Of a stretch of DNA of 64,000 nucleotides, positions 56,364 through 64,000 are shown one piece after another; the stretch's first letter is position 1, and the number at the start of each line of letters is the position of its first letter. This stretch comes from a virus. The notes under the pieces were generated by a model that was given only the letters and a program-made list of their open reading frames with translations, did not search any database and had not been told where the DNA came from. Location of the stretch: positions 1 to 64,000 of IMG/VR virus record IMGVR_UViG_3300036893_000033; one strand, 5' to 3'. Position numbers and translations under genes: made by a program.

Positions 56364-56714
56364 ATGACCGCTTACCCATGGCTAGACGCGACAATCGAGA
56401 AACTGAAGGAGCAGGAGCGCGCTAATCTCCTGAAGATTGAGCATCGCCTGTACGAGGATCGATACATCCGGGCGTATTTCAAGAACTACGACGTAGCGCT
56501 GAAGCATCACATCGCCGAACTGACCAGCAAGCTCGACTGGAAGCACAAGGTAAAACTGAAGATGCAACTGGACTGCCATCGGTTACGTGTTAAAATTAAT
56601 GGCGCGGTTCACTATCTGGACTTCGTGCTGTACGACGGGCAACCTCAGGTCATGCACAGAGGGCAGCCGATAGGGAACGAGGCAGGGTGGATTGTGATGG
56701 AGGCAATGAAGTAA
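56364..56714 (+). CDS. Hypothetical protein (116 aa)
   Basis: MTAYPWLDATIEKLKEQERA, a charged coiled-coil start, then LDCHRLRVKINGAVHYLDFV. Not recognised. Confidence 0.5.
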   Translation: MTAYPWLDATIEKLKEQERANLLKIEHRLYEDRYIRAYFKNYDVALKHHIAELTSKLDWKHKVKLKMQLDCHRLRVKINGAVHYLDFVLYDGQPQVMHRGQPIGNEAGWIVMEAMK

Positions 56715-56716
56715 CC

Positions 56717-56980
56717 ATGGAGCCGGAAAAGATCGTACTGAAATTCAGCAATATAATGACTGTATTGCGTGGCACGCTGGCTGGGCGACTGGATGCGCTG
56801 GCGGAATGGTTGTCTGGTTTGGCCGACCGTATTGCGCCGCGCGAGGCCGTGCCGCGACTAAACGATTATTCCTATAACGTGTATTCCATAAAAAGCCCGG
56901 ATGGTGCCGATTCCGTGACAACCGCGACATTGACGGTGCAGGAGAAGGCAAACACTATTACATGGAACCCGCCTTACTGA
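56717..56980 (+). CDS. Hypothetical protein (87 aa)
   Basis: MEPEKIVLKFSNIMTVLRGT; helix then beta tail (SVTTATLTVQEKANTITW). Confidence 0.45.
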   Translation: MEPEKIVLKFSNIMTVLRGTLAGRLDALAEWLSGLADRIAPREAVPRLNDYSYNVYSIKSPDGADSVTTATLTVQEKANTITWNPPY

Positions 56981-56984
56981 CCCC

Positions 56985-58793
56985 ATGAAGTCTTCCGCCT
57001 CTCCCCAGCTAATCGCCTTTCTGAACCAGCCGAACCTGAAGTTCTATGGCGCGGACATCTACGAGTTCGTCCTCCAGAACACCACCAGCGTCCAGTATGC
57101 GATCACGGGGATCACGCAGGCTACCACAGGCGTCGTCTCCTACTCCGGCAGCGCCCCTGTCGCGGTCGGCAGTAAAGTCTATTTCAACTACGTTGCGGGC
57201 ATGACGCAAATCAATATGCTCACGGGCACCGTACTCACCACCGGATCAGGCACGTTCACAGTGGACATCGCCACCAATGTGTTCAACGCCTACGTCTCCG
57301 GCGGCACGTTCGCGGTCCTGCCTGTCTTCCGCTGCTCCACCTTCGACCGCCCAATCCTGTACAACGGCGATTACTACCCGGTGGCGCGGGCGGCGGTCAA
57401 CCAGTTGTACGCCGTGACCGGCATCTCCCAGGCCACGCTGGCAGTCGTGGATATCACCAAAAACCCGTTCAGCGTCGGCGACTCCATGATCTTCGAGTCT
57501 GTCGGGGGCATGACGGAGATCAACGGGATGCAGGGGTACGTGGTCGCCCGCGATCCGGCGACCTGCACGATTACGATAGACACCACGTCCTTCGGAGCCT
57601 ACGCCTCAGGCGGCACGGCGCTGATGCTCTCCGTCCCCGCCATGACGCGCTCGAAGCTGTCCCAGGCGGTCGGATTGAAGGCCAGCAAGGCGGATATCAC
57701 GCTTCAGGCGACCCCCGACGCGCTCATCGCGGGACAGCCCATGCTTACGGCTATCGCACAGGGGGCGCTCGACAACGCTCAGGTTACGATCCGGCGCTGT
57801 TTTATGACCTACGGGGACGTTCACTACAACGACGGCCAGCTGAACGGCCCAGCGATCTGCAATCTGACCGGGTCTCCGTTCGGGACGGGCGATGGCACGA
57901 TCATCTGGTTTGCGGGCAACGTCGGAGCGATCACGAAGGTCGAAGCGCTCAAGGCCGAAATGGAAGTTTGGGATCTGATCTACCTCCTGAACCGGCCAAC
58001 ACCCAAGAATACCCTTGGACCGGGGTGCTGGCATCAGTTGTTTGATGAAGGATGCGGGATCAGTCCCGGTGGTGGGTTCGGTGGCGTCAACTGGACACAG
58101 ACGGGGGGGACGATCACGAGCGCGACGACCCCAGGGGTACAGGCGTTCTCAACGAACATCGCTGTGGGTGCGCCACCACCGCCACCACCAGCGCCAGTGT
58201 TTTCCCCAACAAATGGCATAAACGGCGGCATTAAGACCCTTCCAGGAAACTTCTATTATGCTGTCCTGACCTACGTATCGACAATTGGCGGGGAGACGCT
58301 GGCGTCACCTGTGTCGGTATCGATGTTCCTTGACCCTGGGTATGTCCCCAGGATTCAGCCTCCACCAGATCCAGGCAACGCTGTCGGCTGGAACGTCTAT
58401 GTTGGCACTGAACCGGGAGCGGAGAACCTTCAGAACGGCGCTGTAATCCCTTTCAGCGGCGCGGGCAGCGGGCCATGGACATCCCCCAACGTCGGCATCA
58501 GCTACAACGTGGAGACCCCGCCCGTATTCCCCGGCGCGGGGTACTGGTCGCAGGGGGTTATCACGTTCACCAGCGGCGTCCTGAACGGGATCTCAGCGGT
58601 GGTCGATACGTCTGACGACGCCACCGGGTTTATGACTTTGCGGGTGCCTTTGATTATTGCGCCTACAGTCGGGACTAGTTTTTCGGTGCAATGTAACTGT
58701 GTGAAAACTTACTACAGTTGTAGTTACAAATTTGGGAACACGATCCACCTCGCGGCTGTGCCGTATACACCAACCCCAGAGCAGGCTTTTTAA
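56985..58793 (+). CDS. DUF2163/BR0599-type tail protein with FCCH-like inserts
   Basis: 602 residues. FYGADIYEFVLQ, CSTFDRPILYNGDYYPVARA, ALIAGQPMLTAIAQGALDN, VTIRRCFMT and CWHQLFDEGCG, CVKTYYSCSYKFGNTIHL fit the GTA Orfg13 family. Residues 45-110 and 140-210 are two repeats (ITGITQATTGVVSYSGSA; VTGISQATLAVVDI) resembling FCCH domains of phage tails; residues 390-480 are Ig-like. Part of the baseplate hub. Confidence 0.75.
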   Translation: MKSSASPQLIAFLNQPNLKFYGADIYEFVLQNTTSVQYAITGITQATTGVVSYSGSAPVAVGSKVYFNYVAGMTQINMLTGTVLTTGSGTFTVDIATNVFNAYVSGGTFAVLPVFRCSTFDRPILYNGDYYPVARAAVNQLYAVTGISQATLAVVDITKNPFSVGDSMIFESVGGMTEINGMQGYVVARDPATCTITIDTTSFGAYASGGTALMLSVPAMTRSKLSQAVGLKASKADITLQATPDALIAGQPMLTAIAQGALDNAQVTIRRCFMTYGDVHYNDGQLNGPAICNLTGSPFGTGDGTIIWFAGNVGAITKVEALKAEMEVWDLIYLLNRPTPKNTLGPGCWHQLFDEGCGISPGGGFGGVNWTQTGGTITSATTPGVQAFSTNIAVGAPPPPPPAPVFSPTNGINGGIKTLPGNFYYAVLTYVSTIGGETLASPVSVSMFLDPGYVPRIQPPPDPGNAVGWNVYVGTEPGAENLQNGAVIPFSGAGSGPWTSPNVGISYNVETPPVFPGAGYWSQGVITFTSGVLNGISAVVDTSDDATGFMTLRVPLIIAPTVGTSFSVQCNCVKTYYSCSYKFGNTIHLAAVPYTPTPEQAF

Positions 58794-58801
58794 TCAACAA
58801 C

Positions 58802-58830
58802 TTACAGTGAATCTAAATTTCTGCTAAAAT
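58802..58830 (+). promoter_or_regulatory. Possible promoter
   Basis: TTACAG (58802-58807), 17-bp spacer, TAAAAT (58825-58830), in the 104-nt gap after the DUF2163-type gene. Confidence 0.4.
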
Positions 58831-58834
58831 AGCA

Positions 58835-58867
58835 ATTGCCCGCAGCGTGTCGAGCGCTGAGGGCAAT
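58835..58867 (+). promoter_or_regulatory. Strong leader hairpin
   Basis: ATTGCCC / GGGCAAT with inner CAGCG / CGCTG. No T-run follows, so more likely a leader structure than a terminator. Confidence 0.45.
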
Positions 58868-58897
58868 CTAACCAGGAGTGATCGGAAAGGATCGCAG

Positions 58898-58963
58898 ATG
58901 GCTGAAGACAAGAATATCAGGTGGTGCATCTACTCGCTCGCAGCCCAAGAGTACACCCCCTAA
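58898..58963 (+). CDS. Micro-protein (21 aa)
   Basis: AAAGGA precedes ATG. MAEDKNIRWCIYSLAAQEYT; stop next to the following ATG. Confidence 0.4.
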   Translation: MAEDKNIRWCIYSLAAQEYTP

Positions 58964-59143
58964 ATGCCCCTCTACGAATCCCCCGTTAACGACGCCGAAA
59001 TCTACCTCACCGGCGACCACATCAGTCTGTACATAAACCAGGGCGACTGCGTGCTGCATATGGGCGCGGCGGCGGCGCGGGCGGTGATAAACCTGCTGAC
59101 GGCGGCGATGGAGAGGCTGAAGGAGAGTAAGATAGAAACATGA
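58964..59143 (+). CDS. Hypothetical protein (59 aa)
   Basis: MPLYESPVNDAEIYLTGDHI, then ISLYINQGDCVLHMGAAAAR and a helix. Overlaps the next ATG. Confidence 0.5.
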   Translation: MPLYESPVNDAEIYLTGDHISLYINQGDCVLHMGAAAARAVINLLTAAMERLKESKIET

Positions 59144-59394
59144 GCGCAGCCAGTCGCCAATACAAAAATATCAAAAACTGTGATTTAGGATGGAATCACA
59201 TAATGATAGAGGTCGAACGTGAACTGTCGGAGGCCCAAAGAAGGGTGGTGGATCTTCAGCAATCACGCAATATCATACTTGATAAAATTCAGAACGGTGA
59301 GCTATGCCCAATAAAACTGGCTTTGGGGGATGCAGTAGCTCAGACGCCAGCAGATGATCCCGGAGCCCCTCCCCGACATGAGATAAGCGCATGA
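59140..59394 (+). CDS. Coiled-coil protein (84 aa)
   Basis: EVERELSEAQRRVVDLQQSR is a clear coiled coil. Could be a spanin-like or tail accessory protein, no proof. Confidence 0.45.
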   Translation: MSAASRQYKNIKNCDLGWNHIMIEVERELSEAQRRVVDLQQSRNIILDKIQNGELCPIKLALGDAVAQTPADDPGAPPRHEISA

Positions 59395-59657
59395 ACGTTT
59401 GGTATTGCCTCTACAGGACGCTTGACTACGCGGCCTTTATAACCGCCCAATTGTGGATACAATGGTTCTTATATTGGAAGTGGAGTGCCTTTGCGGTCGC
59501 CTTTGAGCGCGGTTGTGTCACATTTCGTGGCGTCGGAGAGGTAGCCTTTGCCATCGCTATAATGTGGTTCTTTTTGTACTGGTCCATGACTTGGAACAGG
59601 AAGGCAGATAAATTGCGAAGCGCGGGTTCGCCGTCTGATCTGGGGGCTGAGGTATAA
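59391..59657 (+). CDS. Membrane protein (88 aa)
   Basis: Two or three hydrophobic helices rich in Trp and Phe (ITAQLWIQWFLYWKWSAF, AFAIAIMWFFLYWSM). Holin-like size. Overlaps the previous stop. Confidence 0.5.
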   Translation: MNVWYCLYRTLDYAAFITAQLWIQWFLYWKWSAFAVAFERGCVTFRGVGEVAFAIAIMWFFLYWSMTWNRKADKLRSAGSPSDLGAEV

Positions 59658-59661
59658 AATT

Positions 59662-60045
59662 ATGAACGTTAGCCGAAGGGGATTATTCACCTCAGCAGTA
59701 GTCGCCGCACTGGCAGGCCTGAAGACGCCGTGTTTTTGGGCATACGATCCCATGACCCCCACTAAACCCCCGGTGGCCACAGAATGCGGCATAGCGACAC
59801 AAAACATAACATCGGAGAGCGCGCCGTATCTGCTAAACCACAACCGTTGCCTGATTCCCTGGCCATCAGACGTTCTTGGCTGCCCGCCCCCGTATTGCAT
59901 CACGATAAGCAAGGTAATGACATTCCCCGCAACGGGCACGCTCAGCTACGTTACGGCTGACGGAAACCACCACACCGAACCGCTCTGCTTTCACCCAATT
60001 GTGTCTGTAGATGCGGTATGGTGCGACGGCAAGAGGACCGCATGA
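59662..60045 (+). CDS. Twin-arginine signal protein (127 aa)
   Basis: MNVSRRGLFTSAVVAALAGL is a Tat-like signal. The mature part has five Cys (CGIA, CLIPWPSD, CPPPYC, CFHP, CDGK), suggesting disulfides or metal. Encoded between tail genes; ATGA overlap with NlpC/P60. Confidence 0.6.
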   Translation: MNVSRRGLFTSAVVAALAGLKTPCFWAYDPMTPTKPPVATECGIATQNITSESAPYLLNHNRCLIPWPSDVLGCPPPYCITISKVMTFPATGTLSYVTADGNHHTEPLCFHPIVSVDAVWCDGKRTA

Positions 60046-60560
60046 CCTCATCTCCCATGCCAGAAGCCGAAGGCCGCGCGGCTGTGCTCGCCGAGGCCCA
60101 GTCCTGGCTTCGCACGCCATTCAAAGAGGGTGCCGCTGTCCGGGGCGCTGGCATTGACTGCGGCAACCTCCTGATGGTCAGTTACCGCGCCGCTGGCATC
60201 GCCATGGACCTGACGCCTAACGCGAACATATCCAGCGACTGGTTCATGCACAAAAAAACAGGGCAGCTGCTGAATCCCGTCTCTGCCCACGCCCGTGAGG
60301 TAACCGTTCCGCAACCGGGGGACTGCGTGCTGTTCTTTATCGGCAAGGACTGGGCGCACGCCGCCATCGTAGCGCGGCAGGGCTACCCGGTCGTTATCCA
60401 GGCGCGCTGGAAGGCCTGCGTTCAACTGGCCGACTGCACGCAGGGAGATATGAAGAACCTGAAGCGGGTATTTTATTCGCCGTGGAGCGCGCCTGCGCCG
60501 GTGGCTTCTCCGTTCGGGCTGCATGGGGTTGACGCGCACGCTGCCGTGGTGCCGGTGTGA
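60042..60560 (+). CDS. NlpC/P60 tail peptidase
   Basis: 172 residues. GAGIDCGNLLMVSYRAAGI has the catalytic Cys and DWAHAAIVARQG the His, as in GTA Orfg14. Such tail-tip peptidases cut peptide cross-links of the cell wall during DNA entry. Confidence 0.8.
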   Translation: MTSSPMPEAEGRAAVLAEAQSWLRTPFKEGAAVRGAGIDCGNLLMVSYRAAGIAMDLTPNANISSDWFMHKKTGQLLNPVSAHAREVTVPQPGDCVLFFIGKDWAHAAIVARQGYPVVIQARWKACVQLADCTQGDMKNLKRVFYSPWSAPAPVASPFGLHGVDAHAAVVPV

Positions 60561-60612
60561 GCGCGGAAGTGGACCATGGTGGCGGATCAGTCCGGGAGTT
60601 AAAATAGCAAAC

Positions 60613-61083
60613 ATGGAAGTCAAACGCAGATCTTTTTTCTCCGCGCTTATCGCGCCGATTGTCGGGCTGTTTACAGGTGACCGGGTTGAGGCAAAGATGG
60701 TGGAACTCAGGGGCAATGGCCATGAGTTTCCCGCCGACGTGTCGGTTGCCGAACCATCCGTCCGCGACCTGTTCACCTTTAACGGCTGGAGCGCTATCAA
60801 CCCCAGGCGATGCTATAAATGCGGAGAGCCTCACCGAGACGCCTTCACACTCTATGCGTTTACCTCCGTCACGCCGCCAGCGCCGCCGCCAGCTTTGGGA
60901 AGAAACGTTGAGTCTGCGTTTGCGCTCATGCCTATCGACGAAACAAGGCTCGCTGAGTTCATCGCACTCGGAAAATCGATAGGCTTCTATCCGCAGAGCA
61001 TGGACATTACCCGCTCATGGGACAAGTACGCAATGGTCACGTTGGCATTTTCACAGGGGCCAGACCCGCGCGTCAAGCTGTGA
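60613..61083 (+). CDS. Twin-arginine-like signal protein (156 aa)
   Basis: MEVKRRSFFSALIAPIVGLF begins with a K-R-R-x-F-F signal. CYKCGEPHRDAFTLY may bind metal. GTGA overlap with the next gene; function unknown. Confidence 0.5.
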   Translation: MEVKRRSFFSALIAPIVGLFTGDRVEAKMVELRGNGHEFPADVSVAEPSVRDLFTFNGWSAINPRRCYKCGEPHRDAFTLYAFTSVTPPAPPPALGRNVESAFALMPIDETRLAEFIALGKSIGFYPQSMDITRSWDKYAMVTLAFSQGPDPRVKL

Positions 61084-61349
61084 CCACTGAGCAGCGCATC
61101 ATAGCCATATTCGAGCGCGAGGCCCAGGCGTTCCCTGGCGCCTCCCGCATGGCCGGACACACCGAAGTCCGCCCGATCACGCTGGCCACGACCGCCGCCG
61201 ACATCGACTCGCTTGCGTTCATGTCTGCGATCACGAACGTGGAGAATGAGTTTCGCGTGATTACGAACGAGGAGTATGCGGGGCTGCGGTGCGTGGGGGA
61301 TTTGTGCCGGTTGTTTAGTGGGGCACATGAGGAAGTCCGCGTGGTGTAA
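61080..61349 (+). CDS. Acyl-carrier-protein-like
   Basis: 89 residues from GTG 61080. DIDSLAFMSAITNVENEFRV with Ser44 in the D-S-L signature for phosphopantetheine, then LRCVGDLCRLFSGA as in ACP helix IV. It needs a host phosphopantetheinyl transferase. Its position between the peptidase and the tail tip is unusual for an ACP; a role in acylating a tail or surface component is inference. Confidence 0.7.
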   Translation: MTTEQRIIAIFEREAQAFPGASRMAGHTEVRPITLATTAADIDSLAFMSAITNVENEFRVITNEEYAGLRCVGDLCRLFSGAHEEVRVV

Positions 61350-61494
61350 CCTTGGTATGGAGCACTGGCCTCCACCATGGGGTCATACAGGGGCGCGCCT
61401 CCCGCTACGGGGCACGCTCCTGTTCCTGAATCCGTAGCGTCTCACACAGACTGCATACATTATCCGCTCCCCTTTCTGTTCTAAACTGTAAGCA

Positions 61495-64000
61495 GTGTCT
61501 TTATTTGGCAGTTCCGGCCCGCCCCCGATAGCTTCCTTCCAGAATACGCAGCCTTTTGGCGCGTACCCGGTCCAGCAAAGCTTGCGTGGGCAGGCTTTAC
61601 AGATCGCTATTGGCACCCCAAGAGTCACTGGCGGCGTCGGGTGGATTGGGGACTGGCATACCATACCGGGCAGTAGCGGCAGCAGCAAGGTCGGTAAGGG
61701 GTCGGGCGGTGGCAAGGGCGCGGTTGATGTCCTGTACGTCGCCTCATTCGCAATTTTTATCTGCCAGGGTGGCCCGAACCCAAGCTCATACGGCACGGTC
61801 TGGCGCGACCGCAGCATCTATGTCCCGACCAACTCCCAATCTCCGATCCCGCTGTACTTTTCCACTGGCCTCCGTGGCCAGGACCCCACTCTAAACACCG
61901 TCCTCTCGGCTGGCGGCCAGTTCGGGCCATACCCGGCCAATCAGATCCTCGGCTACAGCGAAATGACGATTGCCTGGTACAAGGATGCCAACCTCGGCAG
62001 TTCCGGCGCGATCTCCAACTACTCATACGAAATCTTCGGCCAGGCCACGTACGCGGGGACCGTTACGGTCTCCGGCACCTCGGTAACCGCCAACGCCGGG
62101 TGCCAGAGTTTCACCGGCACCATCGGCTTCCCGTCCATGATCGAGTTAACGGGAACGATCACGCTCGACGGCGTGGTCTGCCCGGTGGCCTCAGTTAACT
62201 CCGGTACCTCAATAACGCTCGTGTCCTCAGCCACCTCGGGCGCTACGGTGCCATTCGCCGCCGTCCTGTCCCCCGATGCGCTGGTCACCGAGGCCATATT
62301 CTTTCTGTTAACGGACTTCAATTGCGCTCACTTCCCGTATGCCAGTATCGGGAGCATGCAGGCCCCGTACGGGGTCGTTAACGTATCGCTGACGGTGGTC
62401 AACTGGGTATCCGGGGACAAGTTTGGCGGTCTTGTCGTGGGCACCAACATCGCCATATACCGCGCACAGTACGTCATCGCGACCATCGTCTCCGATACGC
62501 AATTGACCCTCACCACCACGGTCGCTGGCGGTTATCTGTACAACGTGCTCTTCTTCGGATGCGGCGGCGTCACGAACTACTGCCTCGCCGCCGGACTCGG
62601 CATCTCCCCCATCATCGCCAACCAGGACACGTACTCAAGATACCTGGCAGAGTGGTTTCTGGTCGGGAACATGGAGATGTTTTCGAGCGAAGGCATCCTC
62701 AAGTTTGCCACCTACGCGGATAGTCTGATGACCGGAAACGGCGTCACCTTCGTGCCGAATCTGACCCCCGTCTACAGCCTCAGCCTGGACTCTTTCATAG
62801 CGCCACAAGGCCAGGCTCCGGTGGTATTCTCCCGCACGGCCCCACGCGATATCAACAACCGCCTTGTACTGCAATATAACAACAGGGGCAATCAGTATAA
62901 CCCCGAGATCATGGAAGACGAGGACGCCTGGTCGATTCAGTACCAGGTCGGGCGGCGTAACACCGGGGCGGTCATCTCCCTGCCTTGCATTTGTGAGGCT
63001 ACCGTCGCGCAGTCGGTTCTCAGCACGCAACTCAAGCGCAACGTCTACATGGTCCGCAAGGTCGCCTTCACGCTGGGGTGGGCGTACAGCATCCTGGAGC
63101 CGATGGACCTGGTGGACCTGCCCGAGCAGTATCCGTCAACCGGTTTCTGCACGGCACGTATTCTTACCATAGAAGAGGACGAGAACGGCAATCTGGCCAT
63201 GACCGCCGAGGTACTGCCGTTCCCGATACTGACACCATCGCTCTACCAGAAGGCCAGCGCCGGTGGCTTCACTGCCGGGTTCACCGCATTGCCGGGGGCG
63301 ACGAATGTGCCCGTTTTTCTGGAGTTAACGCCGCAAATGTCATCTGCCGTAACAGCAACTTCATTCATCCTCGCCATCGCGCTGTCGGGCGGCCCGAACT
63401 GGGGTGGCGCTAATGTCTTTGTGTCAACCGATGGCGGAGGCTCTTACGATGCCATCGGCGCGCAAACGATTAACGCCAACGTGGGATATCTGACATCCGG
63501 CCTCGCCGCCGTGGCCAATACGAATGTTCCCGATACGACGAATACCCTGAGCATGAATCTTCAGGAGTCGCTCGGGGATTTGAGTAGTTTTACGCAATCC
63601 CAGTGCGACAACAATGTCTCGCTGGCCTTGATCGACCAGGAGATAGTCAGCTGGAAGACGGCCACGCTGACCGGATCGAACGCCTTCGACCTGACCTACC
63701 TGCGCCGGGGAGTGTTCGGGACGCCCTGCACGGCCCACTCTTCGGGCGCCCCGTTTGCGGATTTCAGCAATAACGCCGCCAGCGCTTTCCAGTTGACGTA
63801 TTCGCCAGCCGGGGCATCGGGAAACTCGCCGACCGGTTTTCGGGTTGGCCAGACCCTGCATTTCAAGTTTCCGGCGTTCAATATGGCCGGTCAGCAGGCG
63901 CAAGCGCTTTCCGATGCCGTGGATTATGGCTATACCCTGACCGCGCCGTCCGTGCGTGCGCCGTTGAGCCTGAAGCCTTATTCGCAGCAGTATTTTTTCG
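61495..64000 (+). CDS. Tail tip / receptor-interaction protein (J/GTA Orfg15-like), 3' end outside window
   Basis: GTG 61495 opens a frame with no stop to the window edge (835 codons). SSGPPPIASFQNTQPFGAYP, IAIGTPRVTGGVGWIGDWHT and KGSGGGKGAVDVLYVASFAI, then KFATYADSLMTGNGVTFVPN and LPFPILTPSLYQKASAGGFT, fit the large tail-tip proteins of GTA-like phages. The C-terminal part is rich in beta repeats. The start is tentative; no good ribosome site is seen. It recognises or binds the host. Confidence 0.75.
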   Translation, partial: MSLFGSSGPPPIASFQNTQPFGAYPVQQSLRGQALQIAIGTPRVTGGVGWIGDWHTIPGSSGSSKVGKGSGGGKGAVDVLYVASFAIFICQGGPNPSSYGTVWRDRSIYVPTNSQSPIPLYFSTGLRGQDPTLNTVLSAGGQFGPYPANQILGYSEMTIAWYKDANLGSSGAISNYSYEIFGQATYAGTVTVSGTSVTANAGCQSFTGTIGFPSMIELTGTITLDGVVCPVASVNSGTSITLVSSATSGATVPFAAVLSPDALVTEAIFFLLTDFNCAHFPYASIGSMQAPYGVVNVSLTVVNWVSGDKFGGLVVGTNIAIYRAQYVIATIVSDTQLTLTTTVAGGYLYNVLFFGCGGVTNYCLAAGLGISPIIANQDTYSRYLAEWFLVGNMEMFSSEGILKFATYADSLMTGNGVTFVPNLTPVYSLSLDSFIAPQGQAPVVFSRTAPRDINNRLVLQYNNRGNQYNPEIMEDEDAWSIQYQVGRRNTGAVISLPCICEATVAQSVLSTQLKRNVYMVRKVAFTLGWAYSILEPMDLVDLPEQYPSTGFCTARILTIEEDENGNLAMTAEVLPFPILTPSLYQKASAGGFTAGFTALPGATNVPVFLELTPQMSSAVTATSFILAIALSGGPNWGGANVFVSTDGGGSYDAIGAQTINANVGYLTSGLAAVANTNVPDTTNTLSMNLQESLGDLSSFTQSQCDNNVSLALIDQEIVSWKTATLTGSNAFDLTYLRRGVFGTPCTAHSSGAPFADFSNNAASAFQLTYSPAGASGNSPTGFRVGQTLHFKFPAFNMAGQQAQALSDAVDYGYTLTAPSVRAPLSLKPYSQQYFF

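Noticed and set aside
61383-61817. Minus-strand 144-residue frame
   Set aside because: Antisense to the start of the tail-tip gene, which runs 835 codons without a stop.
1-64000. tRNA genes
   Set aside because: No cloverleaf with a GTTCRANYC-type arm was recognised by eye; a tRNA search program would be needed to exclude weak ones.

Overview
The window is most of the genome of a tailed double-stranded DNA phage or prophage (Caudoviricetes, siphovirus-like). It has an HK97-type head, a tape measure protein and a tail tip resembling that of gene transfer agents. Coding density and GC are high, and neighbouring genes commonly overlap by ATGA or GTGA. No tRNA, rRNA or CRISPR array was seen. The host cannot be read directly. 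A decayed fragment of a BACON/Ig-like secreted protein (25053-25492) and abundant short tandem repeats would fit an Acidobacteriota-type host, but that is inference.

Layout. 1-8051, rightward: a repeat protein, three DNA methyltransferases plus a methyltransferase stump, a VRR-NUC nuclease, a CHC2 primase zinc-finger protein and a VapE-type SF3 helicase/primase; this is the DNA replication and modification module. 8077-16599, leftward: about twenty small accessory genes, including a HipA-like remnant with its DUF3037 partner, driven by a strong promoter with operator half-sites at 16626-16688. An IS1595-family element with a PAPS-reductase-like cargo interrupts this operon. 16853-17883: a second leftward group. 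17884-19062: an intergenic control region with repeated TGAGATAGG motifs. 19063-25000: a small-terminase-like gene, a ribbon-helix-helix regulator, a serine recombinase, more small leftward genes, a 480-bp repeat array and the BACON pseudogene. 25697-29396: rightward small genes, several preceded by promoters placed for leaderless transcripts. 29495-38887: a structural protein, large terminase with a mini-intein, twin-arginine proteins, a J-domain protein, and a portal/2H-phosphoesterase/MuF fusion. 38877-40103: a leftward island with an HslV-like peptidase. 40215-48719: protease/scaffold, capsid, decoration, connectors, tail tube. 48719-64000: tail chaperones with a probable -1 frameshift, tape measure, glycosyltransferase, DUF2460, DUF2163, NlpC/P60, an acyl-carrier-like protein and the truncated tail-tip protein at the window edge.

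Most striking: two transposable elements (732-1800 and 9996-12119) share terminal inverted repeats, each has a perfect 8-bp target duplication, and each sits in the same codon phase. The interrupted phage gene reads into the element and stops on the start codon of the first element gene. At the exit the terminal repeat supplies a start codon in frame with the rest of the interrupted gene. They therefore behave as translationally near-seamless insertions. A second standout is the 2H phosphoesterase domain, the fold of anti-CBASS Acb1, embedded between portal and MuF domains of one head protein.
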